From positions 62,001 through 126,000 of the forward strand of contig JBFWOJ010000010.1 of assembly GCA_050250575.1 (NCBI GenBank): a stretch of DNA of 64,000 bases, read 5' to 3'. The position numbers and the translations under genes are program-made. Source of the stretch: SHVO01 sp050250575 (GTDB lineage Bacteria; Pseudomonadota; Alphaproteobacteria; Rhodospirillales; Rhodospirillaceae). The notes beneath the pieces were generated by a model. The model had not been told where the DNA came from. It did no database searches and saw nothing but the letters and a program-made list of their open reading frames with translations. Shown in pieces: positions 18,587-27,870 of the stretch (position 1 is the stretch's first letter; every line of letters starts with the position of its first letter).

Positions 18587-19834
18587 ATGGAAGCACAAGC
18601 CACCGGCACTGCCACCAATCCGCTCGGCCCGAGCCACGAAGCGCGGTTCCTGGACGATCTCAAGTCGCTTGATCCGGGGGCGCGCAATAAGGGCGTCATC
18701 CGCCTACACCTGTCGCGCCTCGCGCCGGAGCATCGCGATAAGGAAAATCTGCGCAACGCCGAAACGGTGTTCGACGATCTGACGCGCACGCGCTCGGCGT
18801 GGCTGTACCGCCTGCGCAATTCAGACCTGATGGTGGTCTTCGAAAAAAGCGAGACCGACGCGGCAGAGCGCGCCGTGATGAAGCTCCTGAAGCTATGGGA
18901 GCGAGATCCGCTCATGCAGAAATTCAAGAGCGATCCGCGCAAGAACCGGATCTCCAGCTGGTTCGAGATGCAGGCCGATTACGACAAGCTTCTCACCTTC
19001 GCGATGCGACAGGCGAGCACGACGGAGAAATCCGCCCGCAAATCGTTACCTGAGCTGGTCGCCGCGCGAGAACTGATCCGCAACAGTCCGGAACGCGGCA
19101 CGCCGCTGACACCGACCGAGCTGGGACGCGCCGAAGACGCGCTGGCGCGCGTCGATCTGTCGAGCTTCACCCGCCGACAGCCGGTCGTGGCCTTCGTCGA
19201 AGAGGGCAAGCCGGAGATCGTCTTTACGGAAGTGTTCGTTTCGATCGCGGACCTGCGCGAAACCTTGATGCCGCGCACCGACCTCACCATCAATCCGTGG
19301 CTGTTTCAGCGGTTCACCCAGACCCTCGATCGGCGCGTCATGGCGCAGATCGCCCGGCGCGAGGACCGCACCCTGGTTCGCGACGGATTCAGCATCAACG
19401 TGAACGTATCTACGGTGCTGTCCGAGGAATTTCTGTCTTTCGACGACGATTTCGCGCCGTCGACGCAGGATGTCGTCTTGGAAATGCGGCTTGAGGACGT
19501 GTTCGCCGATCCGGGCAGCTTCGCCTTTGCACGCGACTTTGTGAACGAGCGCGGCTATCGAATCTGCATCGATGGGCTCACGCTCGCCACCTTCCCGTTT
19601 GCCGACCCGAACCGGCTGGGCGTCGCCTATGCCAAGCTCGGCTGGGCGCAGGAAATGGCGGGATACGTCGGGACGGATGCGGGAAAAGCGCTGAAAGAGA
19701 TGATCCGGGAGCGCAAAAAAGGCCGCACTATCCTGGCCCGCTGCGATTCGGAAGCGTCGGTCAAGGTCGGCCAGCAGCTGGGGATTACCTTGTTCCAGGG
19801 CCGCTATATCGACGCGCTGGCGAGGGGACGGTAG
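18587..19834 (+). CDS. Degenerate GGDEF-EAL-like protein, second of a tandem pair
   Basis: This 415-residue protein is a divergent paralogue of the preceding one. Shared blocks include VIRLHLSRLAP (37-47), LRNSDL (76-81) at the GGDEF position, RRQPVVAF then E215 in FTEVF at the EAL position, INVNVST (270-276), E299 in VVLEM, IDGLTL (328-333), K350, ARCDSEAS (384-391) replacing AEGVE, and QGRYID (404-409). The N-terminal 20 residues and the linker (about 140-195) differ. GGAGG sits just before the ATG, and the genes are surely cotranscribed. Both share the same changed catalytic positions, which suggests long-standing non-enzymatic use rather than recent decay. Function unknown. Confidence 0.6.
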   Translation: MEAQATGTATNPLGPSHEARFLDDLKSLDPGARNKGVIRLHLSRLAPEHRDKENLRNAETVFDDLTRTRSAWLYRLRNSDLMVVFEKSETDAAERAVMKLLKLWERDPLMQKFKSDPRKNRISSWFEMQADYDKLLTFAMRQASTTEKSARKSLPELVAARELIRNSPERGTPLTPTELGRAEDALARVDLSSFTRRQPVVAFVEEGKPEIVFTEVFVSIADLRETLMPRTDLTINPWLFQRFTQTLDRRVMAQIARREDRTLVRDGFSINVNVSTVLSEEFLSFDDDFAPSTQDVVLEMRLEDVFADPGSFAFARDFVNERGYRICIDGLTLATFPFADPNRLGVAYAKLGWAQEMAGYVGTDAGKALKEMIRERKKGRTILARCDSEASVKVGQQLGITLFQGRYIDALARGR

Positions 19835-19953
19835 CTCTCGTTGACCAACGCCTTGTTGCCCGGACACGACGTTTGCGGCTTAATGCCCCGCGCGCAAGAT
19901 TGCCTTACTTCAGGCGCACTTCGTGGCAACGATCGGCCTCACGGAGGAAAAGC

Positions 19954-20673
19954 ATGACAAGGAACCTTTCCCGGCGGAGCGCAGGCCTGCTGATGATGTC
20001 GGCCGCGGGCATGACCGCCACCGGCATGGCGAAGGCCGATGACGTGGTCGATGCGCGTCATGTTCTCGACGAAGCCGCCATCACTGTCCAACGCGTTCGC
20101 GACGAACTCAAGGATTCGAGCGACATGGACGACCTTTTGCAGCAGAGCAAAGGGGTCCTCATCGTACCGTCCTACTACAAGGCGTCGTTCATCCTCGGAG
20201 GGGCCTACGGCGACGGGGTGCTGCTCGTGCGCCTGCCCGACGGCGATTTCGGCGACCCGGCTTTTTACCGTATGACGGCGGGGTCCATCGGCCTTCAACT
20301 GGGCATGAATTCGGCCGCGATCGTCTTCATGATTCTCACGGAGAAGGGCTTGAGCGCCGTGATCAATGATGAATTCAAGATCGGCGCCAACGTCGGCATG
20401 ACGCTCGGCACGCTGGGCGTCGGCGCGGAAGCCGCGACCACGACCCATGTGGGCAAAGACATCGTCGCCTATTCGACCAGTAAGGGTCTGTTCGCCGGTG
20501 GCGCGTTCGAGGGCGCGGTGGTCAAGCCGCGGCGCGATTGGAACGCCGCGGTGTATGGCGTGGGCAACGACAATCCGGCGGCGATCGTGCAGCGCGATCA
20601 ACTTGGTGCGTCAACCCACCTCAAGGACATTCTGTCGAAGAGTTTCCACCCGGCCCAAGCGGCGCCGAACTAG
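19954..20673 (+). CDS. SYLF (Ysc84/DUF500) lipid-binding protein, secreted
   Basis: A 239-residue protein with an N-terminal signal peptide ending near AKADD (about residue 26), then a SYLF domain: AKGVLIVPSYYKASFILGGAYGDGVL-like sequence, GSIGLQLGMNSAAIVFMIL, NVGMTLGTLGVGAEA and DIVAYSTSKGLFAGGAFEGAVV. In other organisms SYLF domains bind phosphoinositides or other lipids; bacterial members are periplasmic and poorly understood. ATG at 19954 has GGAGG at 19943-19947. It is convergent with the lpoA-like gene (13 bases between ends). Confidence 0.88.
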   Translation: MTRNLSRRSAGLLMMSAAGMTATGMAKADDVVDARHVLDEAAITVQRVRDELKDSSDMDDLLQQSKGVLIVPSYYKASFILGGAYGDGVLLVRLPDGDFGDPAFYRMTAGSIGLQLGMNSAAIVFMILTEKGLSAVINDEFKIGANVGMTLGTLGVGAEAATTTHVGKDIVAYSTSKGLFAGGAFEGAVVKPRRDWNAAVYGVGNDNPAAIVQRDQLGASTHLKDILSKSFHPAQAAPN

Positions 20674-20686
20674 AGCTTCATTCCGC

Positions 20687-22096
20687 TTACGAGGCAGGTG
20701 CTTCGAAGGTCGTGGCGCCCTTCTCCACTTCGGTGGCGCCGTCGCGCGTGACCTGCATGATCGCGAAACCGCGTTGCGAAAGGCCGTTGGGTAAGAACCT
20801 GAAAATCCCGTCGACGCCGGCGAAACCCGAAGGATTCGTGATGGCCTCGGCCGAGAAGGGCTGGGGATGTTCGCTGCGCGCAAGGACGGCGGCGAGCGCG
20901 ACCGCATCGTAACCATGACTGGCGATGCTTGGCGCCGCACGGCCGAACAGCTCGCGGTAGCGGGTGAAGAACTGGCGGTTCGAATCCTGCGGCGGAGCCG
21001 GGTAGACGCCGCCGACCATCACCGGCTCACGGCCGAGGTTCGGCGTATTCCACAGCATCGTGCCAAGCAACTGCACACGGCCGGGATCGATGTCGTAAAA
21101 CGGAAGCAACGTAGCAGCCTGGGTGAGGCGCGTTCCCTGATCGGGCAGGAGCACCGCCTCGAAGTCGACCTCGCCGATGGTCTCTAGGCGGTTCAGCCGC
21201 TCGAGCGCGAGCTGGGAGATCTCGTCTTCCTTGCCCGCGAGCTCCGCCTTCTGTGCTTCGAGCGCTTCCTTGCGCCTGTCGTAGGCCGCGAGCTGGCGCA
21301 CGACGTCGTTCAAATTTGAACCTTCGGAATCATAGAACGAGACATGCGTCACTTCGCCGCCGCCGGTGGGGACATAACGATTGAACGCTTCGACCACCGC
21401 GCGCCCGTAATCGGACTCCGGGGCGAGCACGGCGAACCGCGACAGTCCTTGGCCCCGCGCATAGGCGACGATCTGGCGCACCTGCTCCTGCACCAAAAAG
21501 CCGAGCACGTAAACGCGCCGGCCGGCGATGGCGGGATCGGTGGAGAAGGCGACAATGTTCACACCGGCGGCATCGGCGGCGGGCGCGACCGCGCGCGCCT
21601 CGGCCGAGAACAGCGGACCGAGCAGCAGCTGGGCGCCATGAGACAAGGCGCGTTCGGCGGCTTGGGTCGCGCCTTCCGGAGTACCGCCCGTGTCGTAGGC
21701 TTGCAGGACGAAGCGCTCGTCCGCGACATCGAACAAAGCCATCTCGGCGGCGTTCAACAGCGCCTGGCCGACGGCGGCCGACGGCCCGGTCAGAGGCACC
21801 AGAAGACCGACGCGGACAAGACCACTGGCATCGGGGACCGGGCGCTGCGGCATCGGCCCCGTCGTCAGCGGCGCGACCGGACGCGCTTCGCCGGAAAGAC
21901 CCGGTATCAACTGGTTTGGCGCCAAGACGCCGCGCCGGTCGGCGGGCCCGGAGAGAGTGGACGTCGGCGCGCCTGAAGCCCTGGCCGCGACCGCCGGAGT
22001 CTGCGAGGGTGTCGGGGCGCCGCCGGCACAGCCCGCCAGGAAGCCGGCGACGACGGCGGCGCAAAGGAAATTCAGCCCACGCAGCTTCAATGGCAC
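20687..22096 (-). CDS. Penicillin-binding protein activator LpoA-like lipoprotein
   Basis: A 469-residue envelope lipoprotein with a periplasmic-binding-protein fold. The signal region MPLKLRGLNFLCAAVVAGF leads to lipobox LAGC. A Pro/Ala-rich linker follows, then the type I binding-protein domain from VRVGLLVPLTGPSAAVGQALLNAAEMAL onward. A coiled segment of charged residues (near KEALEAQKAELAGKEDEI) is inserted. The family in gammaproteobacteria activates the peptidoglycan synthase PBP1A. I choose GTG at 22096 because GAGGA lies 8 bases upstream. It is divergent from rsmI with overlapping starts, the same neighbour pair as in E. coli. Confidence 0.82.
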   Translation of the reverse strand: MPLKLRGLNFLCAAVVAGFLAGCAGGAPTPSQTPAVAARASGAPTSTLSGPADRRGVLAPNQLIPGLSGEARPVAPLTTGPMPQRPVPDASGLVRVGLLVPLTGPSAAVGQALLNAAEMALFDVADERFVLQAYDTGGTPEGATQAAERALSHGAQLLLGPLFSAEARAVAPAADAAGVNIVAFSTDPAIAGRRVYVLGFLVQEQVRQIVAYARGQGLSRFAVLAPESDYGRAVVEAFNRYVPTGGGEVTHVSFYDSEGSNLNDVVRQLAAYDRRKEALEAQKAELAGKEDEISQLALERLNRLETIGEVDFEAVLLPDQGTRLTQAATLLPFYDIDPGRVQLLGTMLWNTPNLGREPVMVGGVYPAPPQDSNRQFFTRYRELFGRAAPSIASHGYDAVALAAVLARSEHPQPFSAEAITNPSGFAGVDGIFRFLPNGLSQRGFAIMQVTRDGATEVEKGATTFEAPAS

Positions 22097-22989
22097 GAGA
22101 CGAGTCCTCACATCCGGGTATCGAGCCTGACCCAAGTAAACCAGGGGTCGCATTGAATCCAGGCCTTTATGTGGTGGCGACGCCCATCGGCAATCTCAAC
22201 GACATAACGATGCGCGCGTTGACTGTGTTGCGCGGCGTGGATGTGATTGCCTGTGAAGATACAAGAGTGACCGGCACATTGTTGCACCGCTTCGGCATCG
22301 CGACGCCGATGACGCCCTATCACGATCACAACGCCGCAGAAGCGCGCCCACGGCTGCTCGCCCGCCTTACCGCCGGAGGGCGCGCCGCGCTTGTGAGCGA
22401 CGCCGGCACGCCGCTGATCTCCGACCCCGGTTATAAGCTCGTGCGCGCCTGTGCCGAGGCCGGTGTGCCCGTCTTCCCGGTGCCGGGAGCATCGGCGATG
22501 CTCGCCGCATTGGTGGTCGCGGCGCTACCAACCGATCGTGTCATGTTCGCCGGCTTTCTTCCGCAAAAGACCGCCGCGCGCCGCGCCAGCCTGATGGAGC
22601 TCAAAGCTCTGAAGGCCACATTGGTGTTCTATGAATCGGCGCAGCGGCTTCAGGAAACGCTCACCGACTTGCACGGCGTCCTCGGGCCCCGTCCGGCCGC
22701 GGTCTGCCGCGAGTTGACCAAGCTTTACGAAGAAGTCCGCCGCGGGACGCTCGCCGAGCTCAGCGCCGCGTATGATGCGGGCGGAGCACCCAAGGGAGAG
22801 ATCGTGATCGTGGTCGGCGGCGCGGCCGACGCGGCCGCCACGGCTGAGGAAATCGACGCCGCGCTGCGCCGCGCTCTGGCCACGATGACCGTGCGCGACG
22901 CCGCCGACGCGATTGCCGAAGCCTTCGGCGAACCGCGACGGCGCGTCTACCAGCGCGCCCTGGAGCTCGGCAAAGATGGCGCGGCCTGA
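22090..22989 (+). CDS. rsmI: 16S rRNA (cytidine(1402)-2'-O)-methyltransferase
   Basis: RsmI methylates the 2'-hydroxyl of C1402 in the ribosomal decoding centre. The SAM-dependent tetrapyrrole-methylase-like fold is shown by LYVVATPIGNLNDIT, CEDTRVTGTLLHRFG, LVSDAGTPLISDPGYKLV, PVPGASAMLAAL and GFLPQKTAARRASL. ATG at 22090 gives 299 residues but has no clear ribosome-binding site and overlaps the divergent start at 22096. TTG at 22153, with AGGGG 5 bases upstream, is a serious alternative that would leave a 56-base intergenic space. The identity is certain. Confidence 0.93.
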   Translation: MARDESSHPGIEPDPSKPGVALNPGLYVVATPIGNLNDITMRALTVLRGVDVIACEDTRVTGTLLHRFGIATPMTPYHDHNAAEARPRLLARLTAGGRAALVSDAGTPLISDPGYKLVRACAEAGVPVFPVPGASAMLAALVVAALPTDRVMFAGFLPQKTAARRASLMELKALKATLVFYESAQRLQETLTDLHGVLGPRPAAVCRELTKLYEEVRRGTLAELSAAYDAGGAPKGEIVIVVGGAADAAATAEEIDAALRRALATMTVRDAADAIAEAFGEPRRRVYQRALELGKDGAA

Positions 22990-23347
22990 ACGGCGCGCGG
23001 CAGCCGAGCGCCGCGGCCGCTTTGCCGAGGCGTTATGCGTGCTTAGCCTGCGGCTTCGCGGCTGGCGCATCCTCGAACGCCGGCTGGCCGGCAAACGTGG
23101 GCTCGGCGTCGGGGAGATCGACATTGTCGCCCGCCGGGGACGTACCATAGCTTTCATCGAGGTCAAGGCGCGCACGACCCAGACGGCGGCGCTCGAGGCG
23201 GTCACCGAGATGCAGCGTGCGCGTATCGCGCGCGCTGCGGAAATCTTCATCGCGCGATTTCAAGAGCAGGATTGCGACTTTCGATTCGACGTCATGACCT
23301 TGAGCGGCTTGCTGCCGGTCCACATCGCAGACGCATGGCGGCCCTAG
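22976..23347 (+). CDS. YraN/UPF0102 family protein
   Basis: A 123-residue protein of the YraN family, an Endonuclease-like fold of unknown function. Visible are AERRGRFAEALCVLSLRLRGWRILERRL, GEIDIVARRGRTIAFIEVKAR with the PD-(D/E)XK-like E-D-E-x-K residues, and FRFDVMTL. The ATG at 22976 overlaps the end of rsmI by 14 bases, with GGAG upstream, so translation is coupled. The rsmI-yraN association is widely conserved. Confidence 0.9.
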   Translation: MARPERRAAAERRGRFAEALCVLSLRLRGWRILERRLAGKRGLGVGEIDIVARRGRTIAFIEVKARTTQTAALEAVTEMQRARIARAAEIFIARFQEQDCDFRFDVMTLSGLLPVHIADAWRP

Positions 23348-23417
23348 CATCACGGTGCGAAACCCGATTGGAAGAACGGCGCGAATCGCGTTAGTTAATT
23401 CCGATCCGGTTTTCAGA

Positions 23418-24269
23418 ATGGCAAGCACAGCAACCATCACGGCGGCGCTCGAGCACGTCTCATCCCAAGCGGACGAGGCCATCGATATTGCCGACGTTGC
23501 CCTGGTGCTCGCCTCGTTCGATCACCCGGCGACCGATCTCAAGATTTACCGCGACCACCTGCGGGAGCTGGCGGATGCGGTCGGCACAGCGGTGCGCGAG
23601 TCCGGTTTCGACGCCGACAATCCCGGGCCCGAAGAGATGGCGGAAATCCTATCAAAGGTCATCGCCAAGGACTTTCACTACACCGGCGACGAAGACAGTT
23701 ATAACGACCTCGACAATGCCAATCTGATGCGCGTAATCGAGCGCCGGCGCGGCCTGCCGGTGGCGCTCGGGATTCTTTATCTCTATGCGGCCCGTGCGCA
23801 GGGCTGGGCCGCCGCCGGCCTCAATTTCCCGGGCCATTTCCTCGTGCGCCTGGAAAGCAGGGACGGACGGCGCGTGATCATCGATCCGTTTTATGACGGC
23901 CGCATCATGGAAAGCCGTTCCCTGCGGGAGCTGCTGAAGCTTGTGCGCGGCACCGCCACAGAGCTCGATTCCAGCCACTATCGGCCCGTCACCAACCGCG
24001 ACGTCCTCATCCGTCTCCAGAACAACGTGAAGACCCGGCGCATGGAGCTGAACGAGATCCCCGGAGCCCTGGAAGCCGTCGCGGCCATGCAGATCCTGGA
24101 CCCGGACAATGCCTCGCTGTGGCGGGAAGCCGGCGTCATGCATATGCGCCTCGGCCACCTCAAACATGCCGTGGAGGCATTCGAGGGCTTCGTCGCGCGC
24201 ACCCCGGAGGGCGCCGACCGGCGCAAGATCGCGCAAGTTATTGAAGAACTGCGCGAGCGCTTGCATTAA
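23418..24269 (+). CDS. SirB1-like transglutaminase-fold protein with TPR-like C terminus
   Basis: A 283-residue cytoplasmic protein of the SirB1 family. The transglutaminase-like core includes NANLMRVIERRRGLPVALGILYLYAARAQGWAAAGLNFPGHFLVRL. The usual catalytic Cys position is not evident, while the His in the PGHF motif is present. A C-terminal stretch from about residue 200 (RRMELNEIPGALEAVAAM, then LRLGHLKHAVEAFEGF) looks like tetratricopeptide helices. ATG at 23418 is chosen; GTG at 23355 is possible. Function is unknown across the family. It precedes gshB in a plus-strand run. Confidence 0.82.
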   Translation: MASTATITAALEHVSSQADEAIDIADVALVLASFDHPATDLKIYRDHLRELADAVGTAVRESGFDADNPGPEEMAEILSKVIAKDFHYTGDEDSYNDLDNANLMRVIERRRGLPVALGILYLYAARAQGWAAAGLNFPGHFLVRLESRDGRRVIIDPFYDGRIMESRSLRELLKLVRGTATELDSSHYRPVTNRDVLIRLQNNVKTRRMELNEIPGALEAVAAMQILDPDNASLWREAGVMHMRLGHLKHAVEAFEGFVARTPEGADRRKIAQVIEELRERLH

Positions 24270-24299
24270 AAGGGACGTCTCACCGCCTCAAGAGGGGAT

Positions 24300-25238
24300 A
24301 TGACGCTCCAGGTCGCCATCCAGATGGACCCGATCGAGTCCATCAATATCAACGCCGACTCGACGTTTGTTCTGGCGCTCGAAGCCCAGAGGCGGGGGCA
24401 CAGGCTGTTTCACTATCTGCCGCGCAAATTATCGTTCCGTGAAGGCCGCGTGATCGCACGGGCGCGCGCACTTTCCGTCCGGCGCGAGGTGGGACGCCAC
24501 TATGAGCTTGGTCCCGAGCAGGAGCTGGATCTGCGCACCATGGACGTGGTGCTGATGCGCCAGGACCCTCCTTTCGACATGGCGTATATCACCGCCACGC
24601 ATGTGCTGGAGCACATTCATCCGAAGACGCTGGTGGTGAACGATCCCGTTCACGTCCGCAATGCCCCGGAGAAGCTCTTTGTCACCCATTTCGACGGCGT
24701 CATGCCGCCGACTCTCATCTCAGCGGACGTGGAAGAGATCCGTGCGTTCCGCCGAGATCACGAGGACATCATCATCAAACCGTTGTACGGCAACGGGGGC
24801 GCGGGCGTATTCCACATCCGTCCCGACGACGAGAACATGGGCGCCCTGCTGGAAATGTTCACCACCACGTGGCGCGAACCTGTGATCGTGCAGCGCTACG
24901 TGCCCGAAGTCCGCAAGGGCGATAAGCGCATCATCCTGGTCGACGGCAAGGCCGTGGGCGCAATCAACCGCGTGCCGGCCGAAGGCGAGGCGCGCTCCAA
25001 CATGCATGTCGGGGGGCGCCCGGAAAAAACCGAGCTGTCCAAGCGTGAACAGGAGATCTGCGACATCATTGGCCCCGCGTTGCGGGAGCGCGGCCTGATT
25101 TTCGTCGGCATCGACGTCATCGGCAACTACCTGACCGAGATCAACGTCACCTCTCCGACGGGGATTCAGGAAATCAACCGCTTCAACGGGTGCGCGCTTG
25201 AAGCGGACGTGTGGGACGCAATCGAGCGCCGGCTGTAG
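24300..25238 (+). CDS. gshB: Glutathione synthetase
   Basis: GshB joins gamma-glutamylcysteine and glycine with ATP. The 312-residue ATP-grasp protein shows VAIQMDPIESININADSTFVLALEAQRRGH, LMRQDPPFDMAYITATHVLE, then KPLYGNGGAGVFHIRPDD, RIILVDGKAVGAINRVPAEGEARSN and the metal-binding INVTSPTGIQEIN. All are diagnostic. The ATG follows a GAGGGGATA segment. The stop codon directly abuts the ATG of the mechanosensitive channel gene. Confidence 0.97.
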   Translation: MTLQVAIQMDPIESININADSTFVLALEAQRRGHRLFHYLPRKLSFREGRVIARARALSVRREVGRHYELGPEQELDLRTMDVVLMRQDPPFDMAYITATHVLEHIHPKTLVVNDPVHVRNAPEKLFVTHFDGVMPPTLISADVEEIRAFRRDHEDIIIKPLYGNGGAGVFHIRPDDENMGALLEMFTTTWREPVIVQRYVPEVRKGDKRIILVDGKAVGAINRVPAEGEARSNMHVGGRPEKTELSKREQEICDIIGPALRERGLIFVGIDVIGNYLTEINVTSPTGIQEINRFNGCALEADVWDAIERRL

Positions 25239-26126
25239 ATGGAAGAGCTCGCCAAACTCGACCCGAATCAAATCGAACGGCATGTGCTGAACACCGTCGA
25301 CACCTTGCTCGCGGTCATTACGACCTATGGCCTGCGTGTCATCGGCGCGATCATCATCCTGATCGTCGGATGGACAATCGCAAATCTCGTTCACAAGGCG
25401 ATCCATCGGGCCGGCCTGCGGGCGCGGCGCGTCGACCAGACGATTACGACTTTTGCCGCTTCCGGGGCCAAGTACCTGATCGTTGCCTTCACGATCATCT
25501 CGGTGCTCGGAAGCTTCGGCGTACAAACGACAAGCTTCGTCGCCGTCCTAGGCGCGGCGGGCCTTGCCATCGGCCTTGCGCTGCAAGGCACGCTCAGTCA
25601 CGTCGCATCGGGATTGCTGCTGGTTTTCTTCAGGCCGTTCCGTGTCGGCGACGCCATCGAAGCGGGCGGCGTCAACGGCATCGTTCGTTCCATCACCCTG
25701 TTCGTGACCGAGATCGACACCGCCGACAATATCCACGTCGTCGTCCCCAACGGCTTGATCTGGAGCGGGACGATGAAGAATTACACCCGCAACCGGACAC
25801 GGCGCCTCGATCTGAAATTTCTGCTGTCCTATGTGGACGACGCGACCCAGGCGCTCAAACTCGTGCACGAGATCGTCGCGCGGGACGAGCGGGTTCTGGA
25901 AGACCCTCCGCCCCAAGTCGGGCTTCAGACCTTCGCCGACGTTGGAATTACCGTCGTGGCCCAGGTTTGGGTCGCCCATGCCCACTTCCAGGCGGTCCAG
26001 TTCGACCTGAACCGCGCGGTCAAAGAGGCTTTCGATAAACGCAACATCACAATGTCCTTCGCCCAGCGCAAGGCGCTGATGGCCGCGCCGGCGGCGCCGG
26101 TGCCGACACCGTCCCAGCCCTCGTAG
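25239..26126 (+). CDS. Small-conductance mechanosensitive channel (MscS family)
   Basis: A 295-residue inner-membrane channel that would release solutes on hypo-osmotic shock. There are three predicted transmembrane helices (about residues 28-50, 75-95 and 98-125). The pore-lining TM3 carries the Gly/Ala-rich LGAAGLAIGLALQGTLSHVASGLLLVFFRPFRVGD motif typical of MscS, followed by the beta domain (VNGIVRSITLFVTEIDTADNIHVVVPNG) and an alpha/beta C-terminal domain. Its start codon directly follows the gshB stop. Confidence 0.92.
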   Translation: MEELAKLDPNQIERHVLNTVDTLLAVITTYGLRVIGAIIILIVGWTIANLVHKAIHRAGLRARRVDQTITTFAASGAKYLIVAFTIISVLGSFGVQTTSFVAVLGAAGLAIGLALQGTLSHVASGLLLVFFRPFRVGDAIEAGGVNGIVRSITLFVTEIDTADNIHVVVPNGLIWSGTMKNYTRNRTRRLDLKFLLSYVDDATQALKLVHEIVARDERVLEDPPPQVGLQTFADVGITVVAQVWVAHAHFQAVQFDLNRAVKEAFDKRNITMSFAQRKALMAAPAAPVPTPSQPS

Positions 26127-26178
26127 GCGGACGTTCTAACCTTTCAATTTCACGGCTATAGTCGCGGCGGGAGCGGGC

Positions 26179-27702
26179 ATGGTCGCACATATCAACACGG
26201 TCGCCTTTTCAGGCATCGATGTTCTGCCCATCGAAGTGCAGGTGGCGATCTCGGGCGGACTGCCCGCGTTCGCGATCGTCGGGCTGCCGGACAAAGCCGT
26301 CGCCGAGTCCCGCGAACGGGTGCGCGCCGCGCTCGGAGCGATAGGTCTCGCCCTTCCGGCCAAACGCATCACCGTCAACCTCGCTCCCGCCGACGTGCAG
26401 AAAGAAGGGAGCCACTTCGATCTGCCGATCGCACTTGGCGTATTGACCGCGATGGGTGTGATCGGGGTCGAAGAGATCGGCACCTACACGGCGCTGGGCG
26501 AACTCGGACTCGATGGCTCTATCGCCGCCGTCGCAGGAGTCCTGCCCGCGGCGATCGGCGCCAATGCCGCGGGCCGCGGGCTGATCTGTCCGGGCGCGCA
26601 GGGCGGCGAGGCCGCATGGGCAGGAGGCGCTGATGTCATCGCGCCGCGCTCGCTTCTCGAGCTGATCAATCATTTCAAAGGGGTCTCGGTGATCACGCCC
26701 GCGACGCCGGCGGCTCCCGCGGGCGAAACGCGTTTTCTCGACCTGAGAGACATCAAAGGTCAGGAGACGGCCAAGCGTGCGTTGGAGATTGCCGCCGCGG
26801 GCGGCCATAATCTCCTGATGGTCGGACCACCGGGCGCGGGAAAGTCGCTGCTCGCCAGCCGGCTGCCGGGCCTCCTGCCGCCGCTCTCCGGCGCGGAAGC
26901 CCTCGAAGTCAGCATGATTCATTCGGTCGCGGGCCAACTGGAAGGCGGCGCCATTCTGCGTCAGCGGCCGTTCCGCGACCCTCATCACTCCGCATCGACC
27001 CCGGCCCTGGTAGGGGGAGGGCTGAAGGCACGGCCCGGTGAGATTTCCCTGGCCCATCGCGGCGTACTGTTCCTCGACGAACTTCCCGAATTCTCGCGCC
27101 AGAGCCTGGAGGCTCTGCGTCAGCCGCTCGAGACCGGGCGGGTGATGGTGGCGCGGGCGAATTCCCATGTCAGCTATCCGGCGCGCTTTCAGCTGGTGGC
27201 GGCGATGAACCCGTGCCGATGCGGTCATCTCGATGACCCCGCGCTGGCGTGCGGCAAGGCGCCGAGGTGTGCGCTCGAGTATCAAGGTAAGATTTCCGGG
27301 CCCATGTTCGACCGCATCGATCTTCACGTCGATGTGCCCGCCGTCGACCCGCTCGATCTCTCGGCGCCTTCCGTCGCCGAACGCAGCGAGGCCGTCGCCG
27401 GCCGCGTGGCGGCGGCGCGCAGCCGCCAGCACCTGCGGTATGGGAACGGCGGCCCTGCCTGCAATGCGGAGGCCGATGGGGAAATTCTCGAAACGGTGGC
27501 TGCTCCGGATGCGGACGGCCGCACACTCCTGACGCAAGCGGCCGAGAAAATGAAACTCTCGGCCCGCGGCTACCACCGGATCCTGCGCGTCGCGCGGACC
27601 ATCGCCGACCTCGAGGGCGCTGAGAGTGTCGCGCGGCGTCACGTCGCGGAAGCGCTCTCATATCGGCGCGTTCTGCCGGGCCGGTCCGTATTGGTGGAGT
27701 AG
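26179..27702 (+). CDS. comM: YifB/ComM-family Mg-chelatase-like AAA ATPase
   Basis: The 507-residue protein has an N-terminal Lon-protease-like domain (EVQVAISGGLPAFAIVGLPDKAVAESRERV) and an AAA domain with Walker A VGPPGAGKSLLASRLPG and Walker B VLFLDELPEF. A C-terminal Mg-chelatase-like part follows. A conserved Cys group (MNPCRCGHLDDP and ALACGKAPRC) lies between. ComM in gammaproteobacteria is a helicase that promotes branch migration during transformation. In non-competent bacteria the role is unclear. It has its own short leader after mscS. Confidence 0.92.
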   Translation: MVAHINTVAFSGIDVLPIEVQVAISGGLPAFAIVGLPDKAVAESRERVRAALGAIGLALPAKRITVNLAPADVQKEGSHFDLPIALGVLTAMGVIGVEEIGTYTALGELGLDGSIAAVAGVLPAAIGANAAGRGLICPGAQGGEAAWAGGADVIAPRSLLELINHFKGVSVITPATPAAPAGETRFLDLRDIKGQETAKRALEIAAAGGHNLLMVGPPGAGKSLLASRLPGLLPPLSGAEALEVSMIHSVAGQLEGGAILRQRPFRDPHHSASTPALVGGGLKARPGEISLAHRGVLFLDELPEFSRQSLEALRQPLETGRVMVARANSHVSYPARFQLVAAMNPCRCGHLDDPALACGKAPRCALEYQGKISGPMFDRIDLHVDVPAVDPLDLSAPSVAERSEAVAGRVAAARSRQHLRYGNGGPACNAEADGEILETVAAPDADGRTLLTQAAEKMKLSARGYHRILRVARTIADLEGAESVARRHVAEALSYRRVLPGRSVLVE

Positions 27703-27870
27703 TCCGGCGCATACACCTGGTCAGCGCCACTCGGGCCTGCGTGCATGGCACCAACCGCACGTAACGCGCGGGTTTGCGGCGAAGATGCCTTACTCCGAAC
27801 AGAAACTAGTCCCAGGCCGCTCTCGTTGAGTTGCCGTTCACGTCGATTAGGACGGACGATGGAGGCATTT

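Noticed and set aside
26209..27642. A 477-codon minus-strand open frame opposite comM
   Set aside because: The plus strand has a complete AAA ATPase with Walker motifs; the antisense product is Arg/His-rich and unlike any protein.
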